Source: Gillisia sp. Hel_I_86 (GTDB lineage: Bacteria > Bacteroidota > Bacteroidia > Flavobacteriales > Flavobacteriaceae). From it: a stretch of DNA of 64,000 nucleotides. The stretch is taken from assembly GCF_007827275.1 (NCBI RefSeq), contig NZ_VISE01000001.1, forward strand, positions 1,054,001-1,118,000, written 5' to 3'. The position numbers were made by a program, and so were the translations under genes. This document shows positions 36,347 through 46,381 of this stretch, in pieces. Position 1 is the first letter of the stretch; each line of letters begins with the position of its first letter. A model generated the notes under the pieces. The model worked only from the letters and a program-made list of their open reading frames with translations. It was not told the origin of the DNA and did no database searches.

Positions 36347-39300
36347 ATGAAGAAAAAAATATTACTCTTAGTTTTTTTAGGGTTATTTCAGATTCTAACC
36401 ATTTATGCCCAGGAGATGACAATAACAGGAACTGTCACTGATGAAACAGGTATGCCATTGGGCGGTGTTAATATAGTGGTAAAAGGAACCTCAAAAGGAG
36501 TTCAAACAGACTTTGATGGGAATTATTCTATTGAAGCAGTAAAAGGCCAGGTTTTGGTGTTTTCTTTTGTTGGTTTACAAACCGCAGAATACACAGTTAG
36601 CGACACCAGTGTTATTGATGCAATGTTGGCACCAAATGCTGCAGAGTTGGATGCCGTTGTTGTTACCGCCTTTGGAATTCAAAGGGAAAAAAACACCCTC
36701 CCTTACGCTGCACAACAAATAGATGGAGATGAAGTTAACCAAACCAAAGTGGGGAATGTTGCGTCTGCTTTATCAGGGAAAGTATCTGGTTTGCAAATTA
36801 CGCAAGGAAATGCGATAGGCGGATCTGTAAATGTTGTAATTAGAGGAGCAAAATCATTGACAGGTAACAATCAAGCTCTTTTTGTGGTCGATGGTGTTCC
36901 AGTAGACAATTCGAATACAAATTCTGCGTCTCAACAGTCCGGGGGTGGAGGATATGATTATGGAAATGCTGCAGCAGATATTAATCCCAACGACATAGAA
37001 TCAATTAACGTTCTAAAAGGAGCCGCCGCTAGTGCTTTATATGGGTCGAGGGCCGCAAATGGTGTAGTAATGATCACCACTAAAAAAGGAAAACGGGGTT
37101 TAAACATTGCTATTAACAGTGCTTTAATTGTTGGTCAAATTGATGAATCCACTTTTGTAACCTATCAAAAAGATTACGGAGCAGGTCGTTCAGCTGAGTA
37201 TGATAAAGATGGCTTTTTGCTATCAGATGTTAATAACGATGGGACAGAGGATTTAGTGGTTCCCACTTTTGCTCCTCGTTCTTGGGGTCCAAGATATGAT
37301 AACAATTTATTGGTTTATCATTGGGATGCATTTGACCCATCTTCTCCCAACTTTCAACAGCCCAAACCGTGGGTGTTCCCCGAGAACGGCCCGGAGACTT
37401 TCTATGAAACCTCTGTGTCTACAAACAACAGTATCATTGTAAGTGGGAATATCGCCGAAAAAGGTTCTGTAAAATTTGGTTATACTAGAAATGACGAAAG
37501 AGGAACTGTACCTAATAGTCAGGTTTTAAAAAATATTTTGAGTTTAAACACAAGCTATAACTTAAAAGAGAACCTGACCCTGTCTGCAATGGCTAATTAT
37601 TCACAAATAGACGGAAAAGGAAGATACGGAACTGGTTATGACAGTGGACGAAATATCAACAGCACGTTCAGACATTTTAATCAAACCAATGTTGACATCC
37701 AGGAACAAAAAGATGCTTATTTTAGAACACGCAGAAACATTACCTGGAACTGGGCAGATCCTACCACTCCAGAAGGAATAAGACCTGCATTTTCCAATAA
37801 CGCTTACTGGACCATTTATGAAAATTATCAGGATGATCAAAGAAATAGGATCTTCGGAAATATCTCCCTAAACTACAAGTTGACAGACTGGTTAGAGTTG
37901 CTTGGCCGTGTTTCTGTAGATAATTATAATGAATTCCAACAAGAGCGAGTGGCTGTAGGGAGTTCGGGAATCGCATCGTATTCCAGATTTGACAGAAGGT
38001 TTAATGAAACAAATTATGATTTTCTTGCAACGATTAATAGAGAATTATCCGAAGATTTTGATCTGAGTGCATTGGCAGGAATCAATTTGAGAAGGAATAC
38101 CCTAAGTTCTGCTTATTCTTCAACTTCGGGAGGGTTGGTAGTACCTCGATTATATGCCATCTCTAATTCGGTAGGAACTGTCCCTGCTCCAATAGAAACT
38201 TATCAACCTAAAGCCGTGGATGGTTACTTTGCAGGGGCTACTGTAATTTTTCAAGACTTCTTAACTTTAGATGGAACCTTCCGAAGGGATATATCCTCGA
38301 CTCTTCCTGAAAATGCTAATGCGTATAACTATTATGCACTTTCTGGCAGCTGGCTTTTTTCCCAACATTTTGAAAATTTAGAATGGCTAAATTATGGAAA
38401 ACTAAGAGCGAATTATGCAACGGTGGGAAGTGATGCGCCGTGGGGAAGTATTAGTGATGTTTATGCTAAGCCTAATCCGTTTGGAAGTGGATTATTATTT
38501 TCCCTTCCAGACACTAAAAATAATATTGCCCTAAGACCGGAAATGACGGAAAGTAGAGAAATTGGAATTGAAATGGCATTCTACAAAAGCCGTTTTGGTT
38601 TTGATGCCTCATACTATCACACCAATACGGTAGATCAAATTATACCTGTAGCGGTATCCCTGGCAACTGGTTACACCAGTAAATTTATTAATGCAGGGGA
38701 TATAGAAAATAAGGGGATTGAATTATCTGTTTATGGAGCCCCAATTCGTACTGATGATTTTTCTTGGAATATGAATATTAATTTTTCCCGAAATAGAAAT
38801 AAAGTGCTTTCCCTTTATGAAAATAGTTCTAATTTGAGATTAGCTTCATTTCAAGGTGGGGTTAGTTTAAATGCATCTGTTGGGAGACCCTATGGAGAAT
38901 TACAAAGTGCAGATTATGAGTACCTAGATGGTGAAAGGGTCGTAAAAGAAAATGGACTGTGGAAAGTATCTTCTACCACTTCTAATATTATAGGAAACAT
39001 AAATCCAGATTGGATTGGAGGAATAAGTAACACCTTTAGATATAAAGATCTTTCCTTAAGTTTCTTAATTGATGTGCGCAAAGGTGGTGACCTGTTTTCA
39101 TTGGATATGTACTATGGTAGTGCTGCAGGACTTTATCCACGTACTGTTGGTTTGAACGAATTAGGAAATCCTGTTCGGGATGCCGTTGAAGATGGCGGAG
39201 GAGTAATTTTGCCCGGTGTCACAGAAGATGGAAGCCCCAATGACAAAAGAGTAACAATAACATCTAATAACAGTTTTTATGAACCGCAGTCAGAATTTGT

Positions 39301-39547
39301 TTACGATGCGAGTTATGTGAAATTAAGGGAGTTATCTTTATCTTATTCAGTACCAGAAAAATTAACTCCCAAGTACTTTCAGGATATTGATTTATCCATT
39401 ATTGGAAGAAACCTTTGGATCATTCATAAAAATGTACCTTATGCAGATCCGGAAGAAAACCTTTCCTCAGGTAACATTCAAGGTTATCAAAGTGGATCTT
39501 ATCCTACTACTAGAACAATAGGCCTTAATGTTAATTTGAAATTATAA
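36347..39547 (+). CDS. SusC/RagA-family TonB-linked outer membrane transporter
   Basis: 1066 residues. After a signal peptide (LLLVFLGLFQILTIYAQ) comes a carboxypeptidase-regulatory-like domain (ITGTVTDETGMPLGGVNIVV, residues about 25-100). A TonB-box/plug region follows (ELDAVVVTAFGIQREK, the SusC-specific VVDGVPVDNSN and LKGAAASALYGSRAANGVVM). The remaining 800 residues form a 22-strand barrel ending in TRTIGLNVNLKL. SusC proteins import oligosaccharides or peptides bound by a SusD lid. Here the next genes are SusD, gamma-glutamyltransferase and peptidases, so a peptide substrate is more likely than a glycan; this is inference from context. Confidence 0.95.
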   Translation: MKKKILLLVFLGLFQILTIYAQEMTITGTVTDETGMPLGGVNIVVKGTSKGVQTDFDGNYSIEAVKGQVLVFSFVGLQTAEYTVSDTSVIDAMLAPNAAELDAVVVTAFGIQREKNTLPYAAQQIDGDEVNQTKVGNVASALSGKVSGLQITQGNAIGGSVNVVIRGAKSLTGNNQALFVVDGVPVDNSNTNSASQQSGGGGYDYGNAAADINPNDIESINVLKGAAASALYGSRAANGVVMITTKKGKRGLNIAINSALIVGQIDESTFVTYQKDYGAGRSAEYDKDGFLLSDVNNDGTEDLVVPTFAPRSWGPRYDNNLLVYHWDAFDPSSPNFQQPKPWVFPENGPETFYETSVSTNNSIIVSGNIAEKGSVKFGYTRNDERGTVPNSQVLKNILSLNTSYNLKENLTLSAMANYSQIDGKGRYGTGYDSGRNINSTFRHFNQTNVDIQEQKDAYFRTRRNITWNWADPTTPEGIRPAFSNNAYWTIYENYQDDQRNRIFGNISLNYKLTDWLELLGRVSVDNYNEFQQERVAVGSSGIASYSRFDRRFNETNYDFLATINRELSEDFDLSALAGINLRRNTLSSAYSSTSGGLVVPRLYAISNSVGTVPAPIETYQPKAVDGYFAGATVIFQDFLTLDGTFRRDISSTLPENANAYNYYALSGSWLFSQHFENLEWLNYGKLRANYATVGSDAPWGSISDVYAKPNPFGSGLLFSLPDTKNNIALRPEMTESREIGIEMAFYKSRFGFDASYYHTNTVDQIIPVAVSLATGYTSKFINAGDIENKGIELSVYGAPIRTDDFSWNMNINFSRNRNKVLSLYENSSNLRLASFQGGVSLNASVGRPYGELQSADYEYLDGERVVKENGLWKVSSTTSNIIGNINPDWIGGISNTFRYKDLSLSFLIDVRKGGDLFSLDMYYGSAAGLYPRTVGLNELGNPVRDAVEDGGGVILPGVTEDGSPNDKRVTITSNNSFYEPQSEFVYDASYVKLRELSLSYSVPEKLTPKYFQDIDLSIIGRNLWIIHKNVPYADPEENLSSGNIQGYQSGSYPTTRTIGLNVNLKL

Positions 39548-39557
39548 AATCAAGATT

Positions 39558-40988
39558 ATGAAAAGATTATATATTTTAATTATTCCGTTTATCCTTCTTT
39601 ACTCTTCTTGTACGAAGGATATTACAGATCTTAATGAAGAAACTAAAAGAGCGGCAACTATTCCACCAGGTCCATTATTTACAAATGCCATTAAAAATTT
39701 ATCGGACGGTTTAGCCTCCGCAAGTGTAAATGTTAATATTTTCAGGCACATTGTGAAATACTGGGGGCAGGCAGTTATTCAACAGGAAGCTCAATATGAC
39801 TACATTACTAGGGCCGTTAACGAGAATTGGTGGAGCAGAATGTACAAGGACGTATTAAATGACCTTCAGGAAGCTGCACGAATTATTAATGAAGATGAAT
39901 CCCTTAGTCCGGGTCAAAAAGCCAATCAACTTGCTATGGTAGATATTATGCAAGTTTATACGTATGATATTTTAATAAAAACCTTTGGAGATATTCCTTA
40001 CACAGAGGCTCTTGATGACAACAACCTTTTTCCGGTTTACGATGACGCCCAAACAGTATATTACGATTTGCTTAGACGCTTAGATGAAGATATTGCCAAC
40101 CTTAACACTTCTTCTCCGGGTTTTTCATCTTCTGAAGATATTCTATATCAAGGAAATGTTTCGAACTGGGTCGCTTTTTCTAATTCATTGAAATTGAGAA
40201 TGGCAATGACTTTAGCTGATGTTGACAGTGAAACCGCCAAAGCAGCTTTTGAAGAAGCAAATGCTAATGCTATTACTTCCGAAGATCAAAATGCGTTCAT
40301 TGAGTATTACAATTCCCCCCCAAACAATAATCCGTTATATGACCAATTGGTATTGGCAGGAAGAACAGATTATATTGCTGCACAAGATCTTTTAGAAGAG
40401 CTTGTTGAATTGGAGGATCCGCGTTTACCGGGATATTTCGGATTAAATGATGAGGGTGAGTATTCAGGAGGTGTTGTTGGACGCGCCACAAGTTTTTCGC
40501 AAAGCTCCAAACCTAGTGACCGTGTAGCGGCACCAGATGCCCCTAATGTGCTCATAGATCTGGTTGAGGTAGAATTTCTTCGTGCGGAGGCTGTGGAAAG
40601 AGGCTATGACATCCCAGGTTCTGCTGAAGAGCATTACAATAATGGGGTAACAGCATCAATTCTTTATTGGGGAGGGACAGCTGAAGAAGCACAGGAGTAT
40701 CTAAATCAGCCTGAAGTGGCATATTCTTCCGCAACAGGAGATTGGAAACAGAAAATAGGATTCCAAAAATGGATTGCCCTATATAACAGACCCTTCGAAG
40801 CATGGGTAGAAATGAGGAGGTTAGATCACCCAGATCTACCCCTTGCTGAAAATGCCATCTCGGGATTCCCTAATAGATTGAGATATCCAGGGAATGAGCA
40901 GCAACTGAACAATGCAAATTATAGCCAAGCCTCTGCAAATATTGGAGGAGATGAAACAGAAACCAAGTTATTTTGGGATGTTTTTTAA
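39558..40988 (+). CDS. SusD/RagB-family outer membrane lipoprotein
   Basis: 476 residues with a lipoprotein signal (IPFILLYSSC, Cys at about 18). The helical TPR-like SusD fold is suggested by QEAARIINEDESLSPGQKAN, YDILIKTFGDIPYTEALD and WVAFSNSLKLRMAMTLAD. The C-terminal third has EFLRAEAVERGYDI and WIALYNRPFEAWVEMRRLDHP, typical of SusD-like proteins. It acts as the surface lid that captures the ligand for SusC, 10 bp upstream. The following gene is 18 bp away, so SusC-SusD-GGT-hydrolase appear to be one operon. Confidence 0.93.
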   Translation: MKRLYILIIPFILLYSSCTKDITDLNEETKRAATIPPGPLFTNAIKNLSDGLASASVNVNIFRHIVKYWGQAVIQQEAQYDYITRAVNENWWSRMYKDVLNDLQEAARIINEDESLSPGQKANQLAMVDIMQVYTYDILIKTFGDIPYTEALDDNNLFPVYDDAQTVYYDLLRRLDEDIANLNTSSPGFSSSEDILYQGNVSNWVAFSNSLKLRMAMTLADVDSETAKAAFEEANANAITSEDQNAFIEYYNSPPNNNPLYDQLVLAGRTDYIAAQDLLEELVELEDPRLPGYFGLNDEGEYSGGVVGRATSFSQSSKPSDRVAAPDAPNVLIDLVEVEFLRAEAVERGYDIPGSAEEHYNNGVTASILYWGGTAEEAQEYLNQPEVAYSSATGDWKQKIGFQKWIALYNRPFEAWVEMRRLDHPDLPLAENAISGFPNRLRYPGNEQQLNNANYSQASANIGGDETETKLFWDVF

Positions 40989-41006
40989 TATTGAACAAAC
41001 AACTCT

Positions 41007-42704
41007 ATGAAACGATCTCACATTAGAAATTACTTATTAATATCATTTTTAATTATTCAATTCACCTGCCTTGCCCAGGATCGATTGACAGGTAGGAATT
41101 TTGCCACCCGTTCAGAAGTAATCGCTGGTAATGGAATGGTCGCTTCCAGCCATCCTTTGGCAACACAAATAGGATTGGATATTTTAAAAAAGGGAGGAAC
41201 AGCAGTAGATGCTGCTATTGCAGTAAATGCTGCTTTAGGATTAATGGAACCGACGGGAAGTGGTATAGGCGGTGATCTTTTTGCTATTGTTTGGGATTCA
41301 AAAACGCAAAAACTTTCAGGTCTCAATGCAAGTGGAAGGTCTCCGCAAAACCTAACTTTAGATTATTTCAAAGATCATAATATTAAAAGCATACCTTCCT
41401 CAGGTCCCCTCCCAGTTTCTGTACCGGGATGTGTGGATGGATGGTTTGAACTTCATGACAAATTTGGCAAGTTGCCTATGTCTGAAATTCTCGCCCCAAG
41501 TATAAAATATGCTGAAGAGGGATTTCCGGTAACTGAATTGATTGCTTTTTACCTGAACGGATCTGTGAAAAGATATATGAGCGAGTTCCCAAATGTTGAG
41601 GAAACCTATACAGATAATGGAAAAATTCCTGAAAAAGGAGATATTTTCAGGAATCCACTCCTGGCTGCTACCTATAAGAAATTGGCAGAGAAAGGTAGAG
41701 ATGTGTTTTATAAAGGAGAAATAGCCTCCACAATTACCAAATTCATTCAAGGACAGGGAGGATTCTTAAGCATGAAAGATTTTGAAGATCATACTTCAAC
41801 CTGGGTAGAGCCTATTTCAACTAACTATCGAGGATATGACATATGGGAATTACCTCCAAACGGGCAGGGACTGGCCACACTTCAAATGCTGAATATTATT
41901 GAAGGATATGACTTCACAGGAATCCCTTATGGAAGTGCAGGACATCTTCATATTGTAAATGAAGCCAAAAAACTGGTTTTTGAGGATAGAGCAGAATATT
42001 ATGCCGATCCGGATTTTTCTGATATCCCTGTTGAGCAGCTTCTTTCGAAGGAATACGCTTCTAAGAGGAGAGATTTGATAAAGATGAACAGAGCCGGAGT
42101 TTTTAAGGCTGGTAAGACCGATCATTCGAGCACAGTATATTTTACAGTCGCAGATAAGGATGGGAATATGATTTCTATGATTCAGAGTAATTACAGAGGT
42201 ATGGGTTCAGGAATGGTACCACCTAAATTAGGTTTCATGCTACAGGATAGAGGTGAATTATTCAATTTGGAAGAAGGAAAACCCAATTCCTACGCACCGG
42301 GCAAACGTCCTTTTCATACCATTATTCCCGGATTTATTACAGTAGATGGTGCGCCTTATTTGAGCTTCGGTGTTATGGGAGGAGACTTTCAGCCCCAGGG
42401 ACACGTGCAAATAATTATGAATTTAATAGATTTTGGGATGGGCCTGCAGGAAGCGGGAGATGCTCCAAGATTTGAACACGTTGGATCTTCTTCGGTAACT
42501 GGAGAAATTAGTAACAACAAGGGAGAGATCTTGATCGAGAGCGGTTTTAGCTTCGAAGAGATTCAAAAATTAATGGCTCTTGGACATAAAGTAGGATTTG
42601 GAGGATATTATGGCGGGTATCAGGCAATCCTTTATGACGCTGAAAAAGGAGTCTATTTTGGTGCTTCCGAATCCAGAAAAGATGGCAATGCAGCCGGTTA
42701 TTAA
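41007..42704 (+). CDS. ggt: Gamma-glutamyltransferase
   Basis: 565 residues with a signal peptide (LLISFLIIQFTCLAQ). The large-subunit start has MVASSHPLATQIGLDILKKG and GSGIGGDLFAIVW. Autocleavage before Thr376 in DHSSTVYFTVADKDGN would generate the small subunit with the catalytic threonine. The GVMGGDFQPQGHVQ motif that binds the gamma-glutamyl group follows. It hydrolyses or transfers gamma-glutamyl groups of glutathione and gamma-glutamyl peptides in the periplasm. Placement in a SusCD operon suggests it trims imported peptides. It may alternatively belong to the cephalosporin acylase-like branch of the same fold. Confidence 0.92.
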   Translation: MKRSHIRNYLLISFLIIQFTCLAQDRLTGRNFATRSEVIAGNGMVASSHPLATQIGLDILKKGGTAVDAAIAVNAALGLMEPTGSGIGGDLFAIVWDSKTQKLSGLNASGRSPQNLTLDYFKDHNIKSIPSSGPLPVSVPGCVDGWFELHDKFGKLPMSEILAPSIKYAEEGFPVTELIAFYLNGSVKRYMSEFPNVEETYTDNGKIPEKGDIFRNPLLAATYKKLAEKGRDVFYKGEIASTITKFIQGQGGFLSMKDFEDHTSTWVEPISTNYRGYDIWELPPNGQGLATLQMLNIIEGYDFTGIPYGSAGHLHIVNEAKKLVFEDRAEYYADPDFSDIPVEQLLSKEYASKRRDLIKMNRAGVFKAGKTDHSSTVYFTVADKDGNMISMIQSNYRGMGSGMVPPKLGFMLQDRGELFNLEEGKPNSYAPGKRPFHTIIPGFITVDGAPYLSFGVMGGDFQPQGHVQIIMNLIDFGMGLQEAGDAPRFEHVGSSSVTGEISNNKGEILIESGFSFEEIQKLMALGHKVGFGGYYGGYQAILYDAEKGVYFGASESRKDGNAAGY

Positions 42705-42730
42705 TGATATAAATTAAAAATAGTAGTCTT

Positions 42731-43807
42731 ATGAAGTATGAATTTCCAGTATCAATATTTGTCTTTTTTCTAAGTTTCAGCCTGTTTGCACAGGATTACC
42801 CTACTCCGGTTGAGGGTGATTATGTTATTGATGAGTTTGAATTTGAAAGCGGTGAGAAATTAGAGAACCTGAACCTTCATTATACAACGCTGGGCGAACC
42901 AACTAAGGGTGAAGATGGAAAAGTAAATAATGCCATTTTAATCAAACACGGTACCACTGGAACCGGACATCAGTTTTTGAGTTCAAGATATGCAGGGAAT
43001 CTTTTTGGTCCGGGACAAACCCTGGATGCAACTAAATACTTCATAATCCTAACAGATGATATTGGTCATGGCAAGTCTAGCAAACCAAGTGATAGTTTAC
43101 GCATGGAATTTCCTAAATATACCTATGATGATATGGTCCTGGCCAATTATAAGCTTCTAACAGAGCATTTGAAAGTTGATCATTTACGTTTGGTTACCGG
43201 TACCTCAATGGGTGGTATGCAGTCCTGGGTTTGGGGTTACACCTATCCCGATTTTATGGATGCTATCATGCCCTTAGCCAGTTTACCGGTAGAAATAGCG
43301 GGACGTAACAGAATGCAGAGAGCCATGATTGTTAAGTTAATTGAAATGGATCCTGAGTGGAAGAACGGAAATTATAAGGAGCAACCAAAGGTAGGTCTAT
43401 CTGGAGCTATCGGGCAACTAATGTTTATGGTGAGCAGTCCCCTCCAGTGGCAAAAACGTGCTCCTACAAGAGAAGAAGCGGAAGAAATGCTGGACAATAT
43501 GGTAGAAAGATATTTGTCTATCATGGATGCTAATGACATGATCTATGCATTTGAATCCTCACGAAATTATAATCCTGCTCCTCATCTTTCAAAAATAAAA
43601 GCACCTTTAATTGCAATAAATTCGGCCGATGATCAGGTAAATCCACCTGAATTAGGTTTGATGGAGGAGCATATTCAAAAAATAGCAAATGCGAAATTTG
43701 TCCTACTACCAATAACGGATGAAACCAGCGGACATGGAACCCATTCTAACCCTGCCATTTGGGGGAACTATCTCGAAGAATTAATGGCTATTTCCGCTAA
43801 AAAATAA
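42731..43807 (+). CDS. Secreted alpha/beta hydrolase, homoserine O-acetyltransferase-like
   Basis: 358 residues with a signal peptide (FVFFLSFSLFAQ). The alpha/beta-hydrolase fold of the MetX type is indicated by LTDDIGHGKSSKPSD, the nucleophile elbow TGTSMGGMQSW, the acid in INSADDQVNPPE and the catalytic His in ETSGHGTHSNP. MetX enzymes are cytosolic, so the secretion signal and the peptidase context argue for a hydrolase with another substrate, for example acylated peptides. It is the last gene of the SusCD operon, followed by a strong terminator. Confidence 0.85.
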   Translation: MKYEFPVSIFVFFLSFSLFAQDYPTPVEGDYVIDEFEFESGEKLENLNLHYTTLGEPTKGEDGKVNNAILIKHGTTGTGHQFLSSRYAGNLFGPGQTLDATKYFIILTDDIGHGKSSKPSDSLRMEFPKYTYDDMVLANYKLLTEHLKVDHLRLVTGTSMGGMQSWVWGYTYPDFMDAIMPLASLPVEIAGRNRMQRAMIVKLIEMDPEWKNGNYKEQPKVGLSGAIGQLMFMVSSPLQWQKRAPTREEAEEMLDNMVERYLSIMDANDMIYAFESSRNYNPAPHLSKIKAPLIAINSADDQVNPPELGLMEEHIQKIANAKFVLLPITDETSGHGTHSNPAIWGNYLEELMAISAKK

Positions 43808-43870
43808 AACCATATGGTTTAGGCTTTTTTTCCAATAAAGTTGAGTGTTAATTATAAGTTTTGGATGGCC

Positions 43871-43905
43871 ATCGGCTCGGGGAAACCCGAGCCGATTTAT
43901 TTTAT
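43871..43905 (+). terminator. Terminator of the SusCD operon
   Basis: ATCGGCTCGGG and CCCGAGCCGAT make a perfect 11-bp stem around GAAA (43871-43896), followed by TTATTTTATT. It is placed between convergent transcripts. The remaining gap up to 44119 shows no gene. Confidence 0.85.
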
Positions 43906-44119
43906 TAAGGATCCTCTTTCCAGGTTATTAAAATTCCTTCAAGGGTAATTCAAATAAGATATGTTCCATTCTAATTATCTCGTATTGCCCATTCCTTATG
44001 CATAAAAGTGGCTAGCTTTAAAAAGATACTATTTAATATTGTTGTGGTACCGTACAGATTTCAACATCACTATTTTTTTACTTCAGACAATATTAAGAGG
44101 GGAATGTGCATCATTTTAA

Positions 44120-46366
44120 TTAATTATGCTCTAAAAAGTAGTTGGTAATCAACGTATATAAATGTAAGCTGGTACCCTCACCCTCATAAATACCATGCGA
44201 GCGATTAGGATACGCCATCATTTCAAACTGTTTGTTATTTCTAATAAGTTCATTTATCAGAAATTCCATATTCTGATAATGCACATTATCATCACCGGTT
44301 CCATGGATCAATAGTAGATTTCCTTCCAGGTTTTTAGCATAAGTTACCGGTGATCCTTCAATAAATTTATCTTTATCCTCACTCGGCAATCCCATATAAC
44401 GCTCCTGATAAATGTTATCATAAAACAACTGATTTGCCACTCCAGCCACCGCGACACCGGTTTGATAAATTTCAGGATAACGGAACAACAAATTTTGTGT
44501 CATGGAACCTCCTCCGCTCCAACCCCATACATTTACACGGTCTTTATCTAAAAAATCATAAGTTTCCAAAACTTTTTGTGCAGCGAATGCCTGGTCTCTG
44601 GTGTTGAGAACTCCAACTTTCTGATATATGCTTTTTCGCCAGTCACTACCTTTTAAACTCGGGGTCCCACGGTTATCCATATTAATCACTACAAAACCTT
44701 TTTGCGCCATAAAGATTTCATACAATCCAATCCACGCATCGGTGGCCACGACTCCCCAGGGTTCGCCATACACATGAAATAAAACGGGATATTTTTCAGA
44801 TTCATCAAAATTCAAAGGTTTTGTCATTCTGCCATCCATTTCAATTCCTTCTTTAGTTGTTACTTTAAAGAATGAAATTTCCGGAATCGCCAGGCTTTTT
44901 AACCTGTCCTTTAGTCGTTTATTATCTACCAGCTTCTGTATGGTTTTATGTTTTGGAAGGCTTACTAGGCTCACCGTATTAGGCGTAGTTACATTGGTAA
45001 ATTTATGAATCGCATATTCGCCGTTTGGAGAAACATCATAGGTATTCACACCATCAAATTCCTGTGGTGTGATCCTGGTTAATTTTCCTTTTCCATTTAA
45101 TGGAACACTATATAAATAACGTTGTGTGGCATTATTTGGAGAAGCAACGATATATAAATTCTTAGCATCGGTTTGATAATAAGCCGCCACATCATAATCT
45201 CCGGGGGTTAAAAGCGTTTTCTCTCCGGTCTCCAAGCTGATTTTATAAATATGACGCCAGCCATCATTTTCAGTCATTCTTAAAAAGCTTTTCCCATCAT
45301 CTACGATTAACTGGTCGGTATTTCCCCATTGATTTGAGGCAATATCGGGATATCTTAAATCTACCCAGGTATCTTCGGTTTCCGTATATATTTTACTAAG
45401 TTCAGAGGAAGAAGGTTTATAAGTATAAATATTCAGTTCGTTTTGCTTTCTGTTCATTTGCTGAAGCAACAGTAAATCTTTATTCACCCACTGCATCGCC
45501 GGCAGATAATGCTGAACGGGATCCCCGGGAACAGGAATCCAGTTGATCTCTGAAGTTTTCGTATTGATTAATCCCAGTTTAGATGAAGAAGGATCGAAAC
45601 CTGCTTTGGGATATTGTAAAGGGATAGGTTCAGAATATACCGAATCGGTATTATTGATCATATAAAAAGTACCAATTTCTGAAGCATCTAATTGCCAGAA
45701 TGCTATTTTTGAAGCATCGGGACTCCAGGCAAAACCGTCCCGCAGTCCAAATTCTTCCTCATACACCCAGTCAAAAGTACCATTAATAATATCTCCGGTC
45801 CCATCCTTTGTTAGCTGCGTTATTTCGCCGGTCTTAAAATTCTCTTTATAAATATTAAAATCCTGAACATAGGCTACAAACTGATTGTTTTCAGAGAATT
45901 TTGCGAACATTAAAGAAGAAGGTGTGAAATCTTTCCCTAATTGTTTTAGCTTATCTGACTCAAAATCATACACCCAAAAATCTCCTTTTGTATTTGTACG
46001 CCAAACCCTGCTGGAATTGGTAAAGATCATCACCTTACTTGCGTCTGGCGACAATGAAAAATCTTCAATTTTTAGATTAGCGCCATTGGAAGCGAGCTTT
46101 TCAGCAGCTAGATAGACATTGCTTTTGTAATCTTTACTCTGGTATTTAATAAGCTGATCATTTCCGTTTTCACTTTTTTCTATAGTTACAACAGCATCGC
46201 CATTTTCTACCCAAAAAATTGGTGCTTGACGATCGCTTTTGAATTCTTCCGAAGCATAGATACGATCAAGATCTAACAAAGAATCGCTTTCCTGAGCAAT
46301 TCCTGAAAAGGTAAAAGCTATGAAGCTTAATAAAAAATGTAGGGATTTTAATGTTAAGGACTTCAT
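44120..46366 (-). CDS. Dipeptidyl-peptidase IV (S9 family)
   Basis: 748 residues with a signal peptide (LLSFIAFTFSGIAQ). The N-terminal beta-propeller includes the substrate N-terminus-binding glutamates in FDWVYEEEFGLRDGF. The C-terminal hydrolase has WGWSGGGSMTQN (nucleophile Ser), LLIHGTGDDNVHYQN (Asp) and YPNRSHGIY (His). The enzyme removes X-Pro or X-Ala dipeptides from peptide N-termini in the periplasm. With the preceding Xaa-Pro aminopeptidase and an M1 aminopeptidase it forms an operon specialised for proline-rich peptides. Its start is 15 bp after the aminopeptidase stop. Confidence 0.93.
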   Translation of the reverse strand: MKSLTLKSLHFLLSFIAFTFSGIAQESDSLLDLDRIYASEEFKSDRQAPIFWVENGDAVVTIEKSENGNDQLIKYQSKDYKSNVYLAAEKLASNGANLKIEDFSLSPDASKVMIFTNSSRVWRTNTKGDFWVYDFESDKLKQLGKDFTPSSLMFAKFSENNQFVAYVQDFNIYKENFKTGEITQLTKDGTGDIINGTFDWVYEEEFGLRDGFAWSPDASKIAFWQLDASEIGTFYMINNTDSVYSEPIPLQYPKAGFDPSSSKLGLINTKTSEINWIPVPGDPVQHYLPAMQWVNKDLLLLQQMNRKQNELNIYTYKPSSSELSKIYTETEDTWVDLRYPDIASNQWGNTDQLIVDDGKSFLRMTENDGWRHIYKISLETGEKTLLTPGDYDVAAYYQTDAKNLYIVASPNNATQRYLYSVPLNGKGKLTRITPQEFDGVNTYDVSPNGEYAIHKFTNVTTPNTVSLVSLPKHKTIQKLVDNKRLKDRLKSLAIPEISFFKVTTKEGIEMDGRMTKPLNFDESEKYPVLFHVYGEPWGVVATDAWIGLYEIFMAQKGFVVINMDNRGTPSLKGSDWRKSIYQKVGVLNTRDQAFAAQKVLETYDFLDKDRVNVWGWSGGGSMTQNLLFRYPEIYQTGVAVAGVANQLFYDNIYQERYMGLPSEDKDKFIEGSPVTYAKNLEGNLLLIHGTGDDNVHYQNMEFLINELIRNNKQFEMMAYPNRSHGIYEGEGTSLHLYTLITNYFLEHN

Positions 46367-46381
46367 AGCTTTTTTATTTAT

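Noticed and set aside
42731-43807. Biosynthetic homoserine O-acetyltransferase (metX)
   Set aside because: A signal peptide and the SusCD/peptidase operon context argue against a cytosolic methionine enzyme, although the fold matches.
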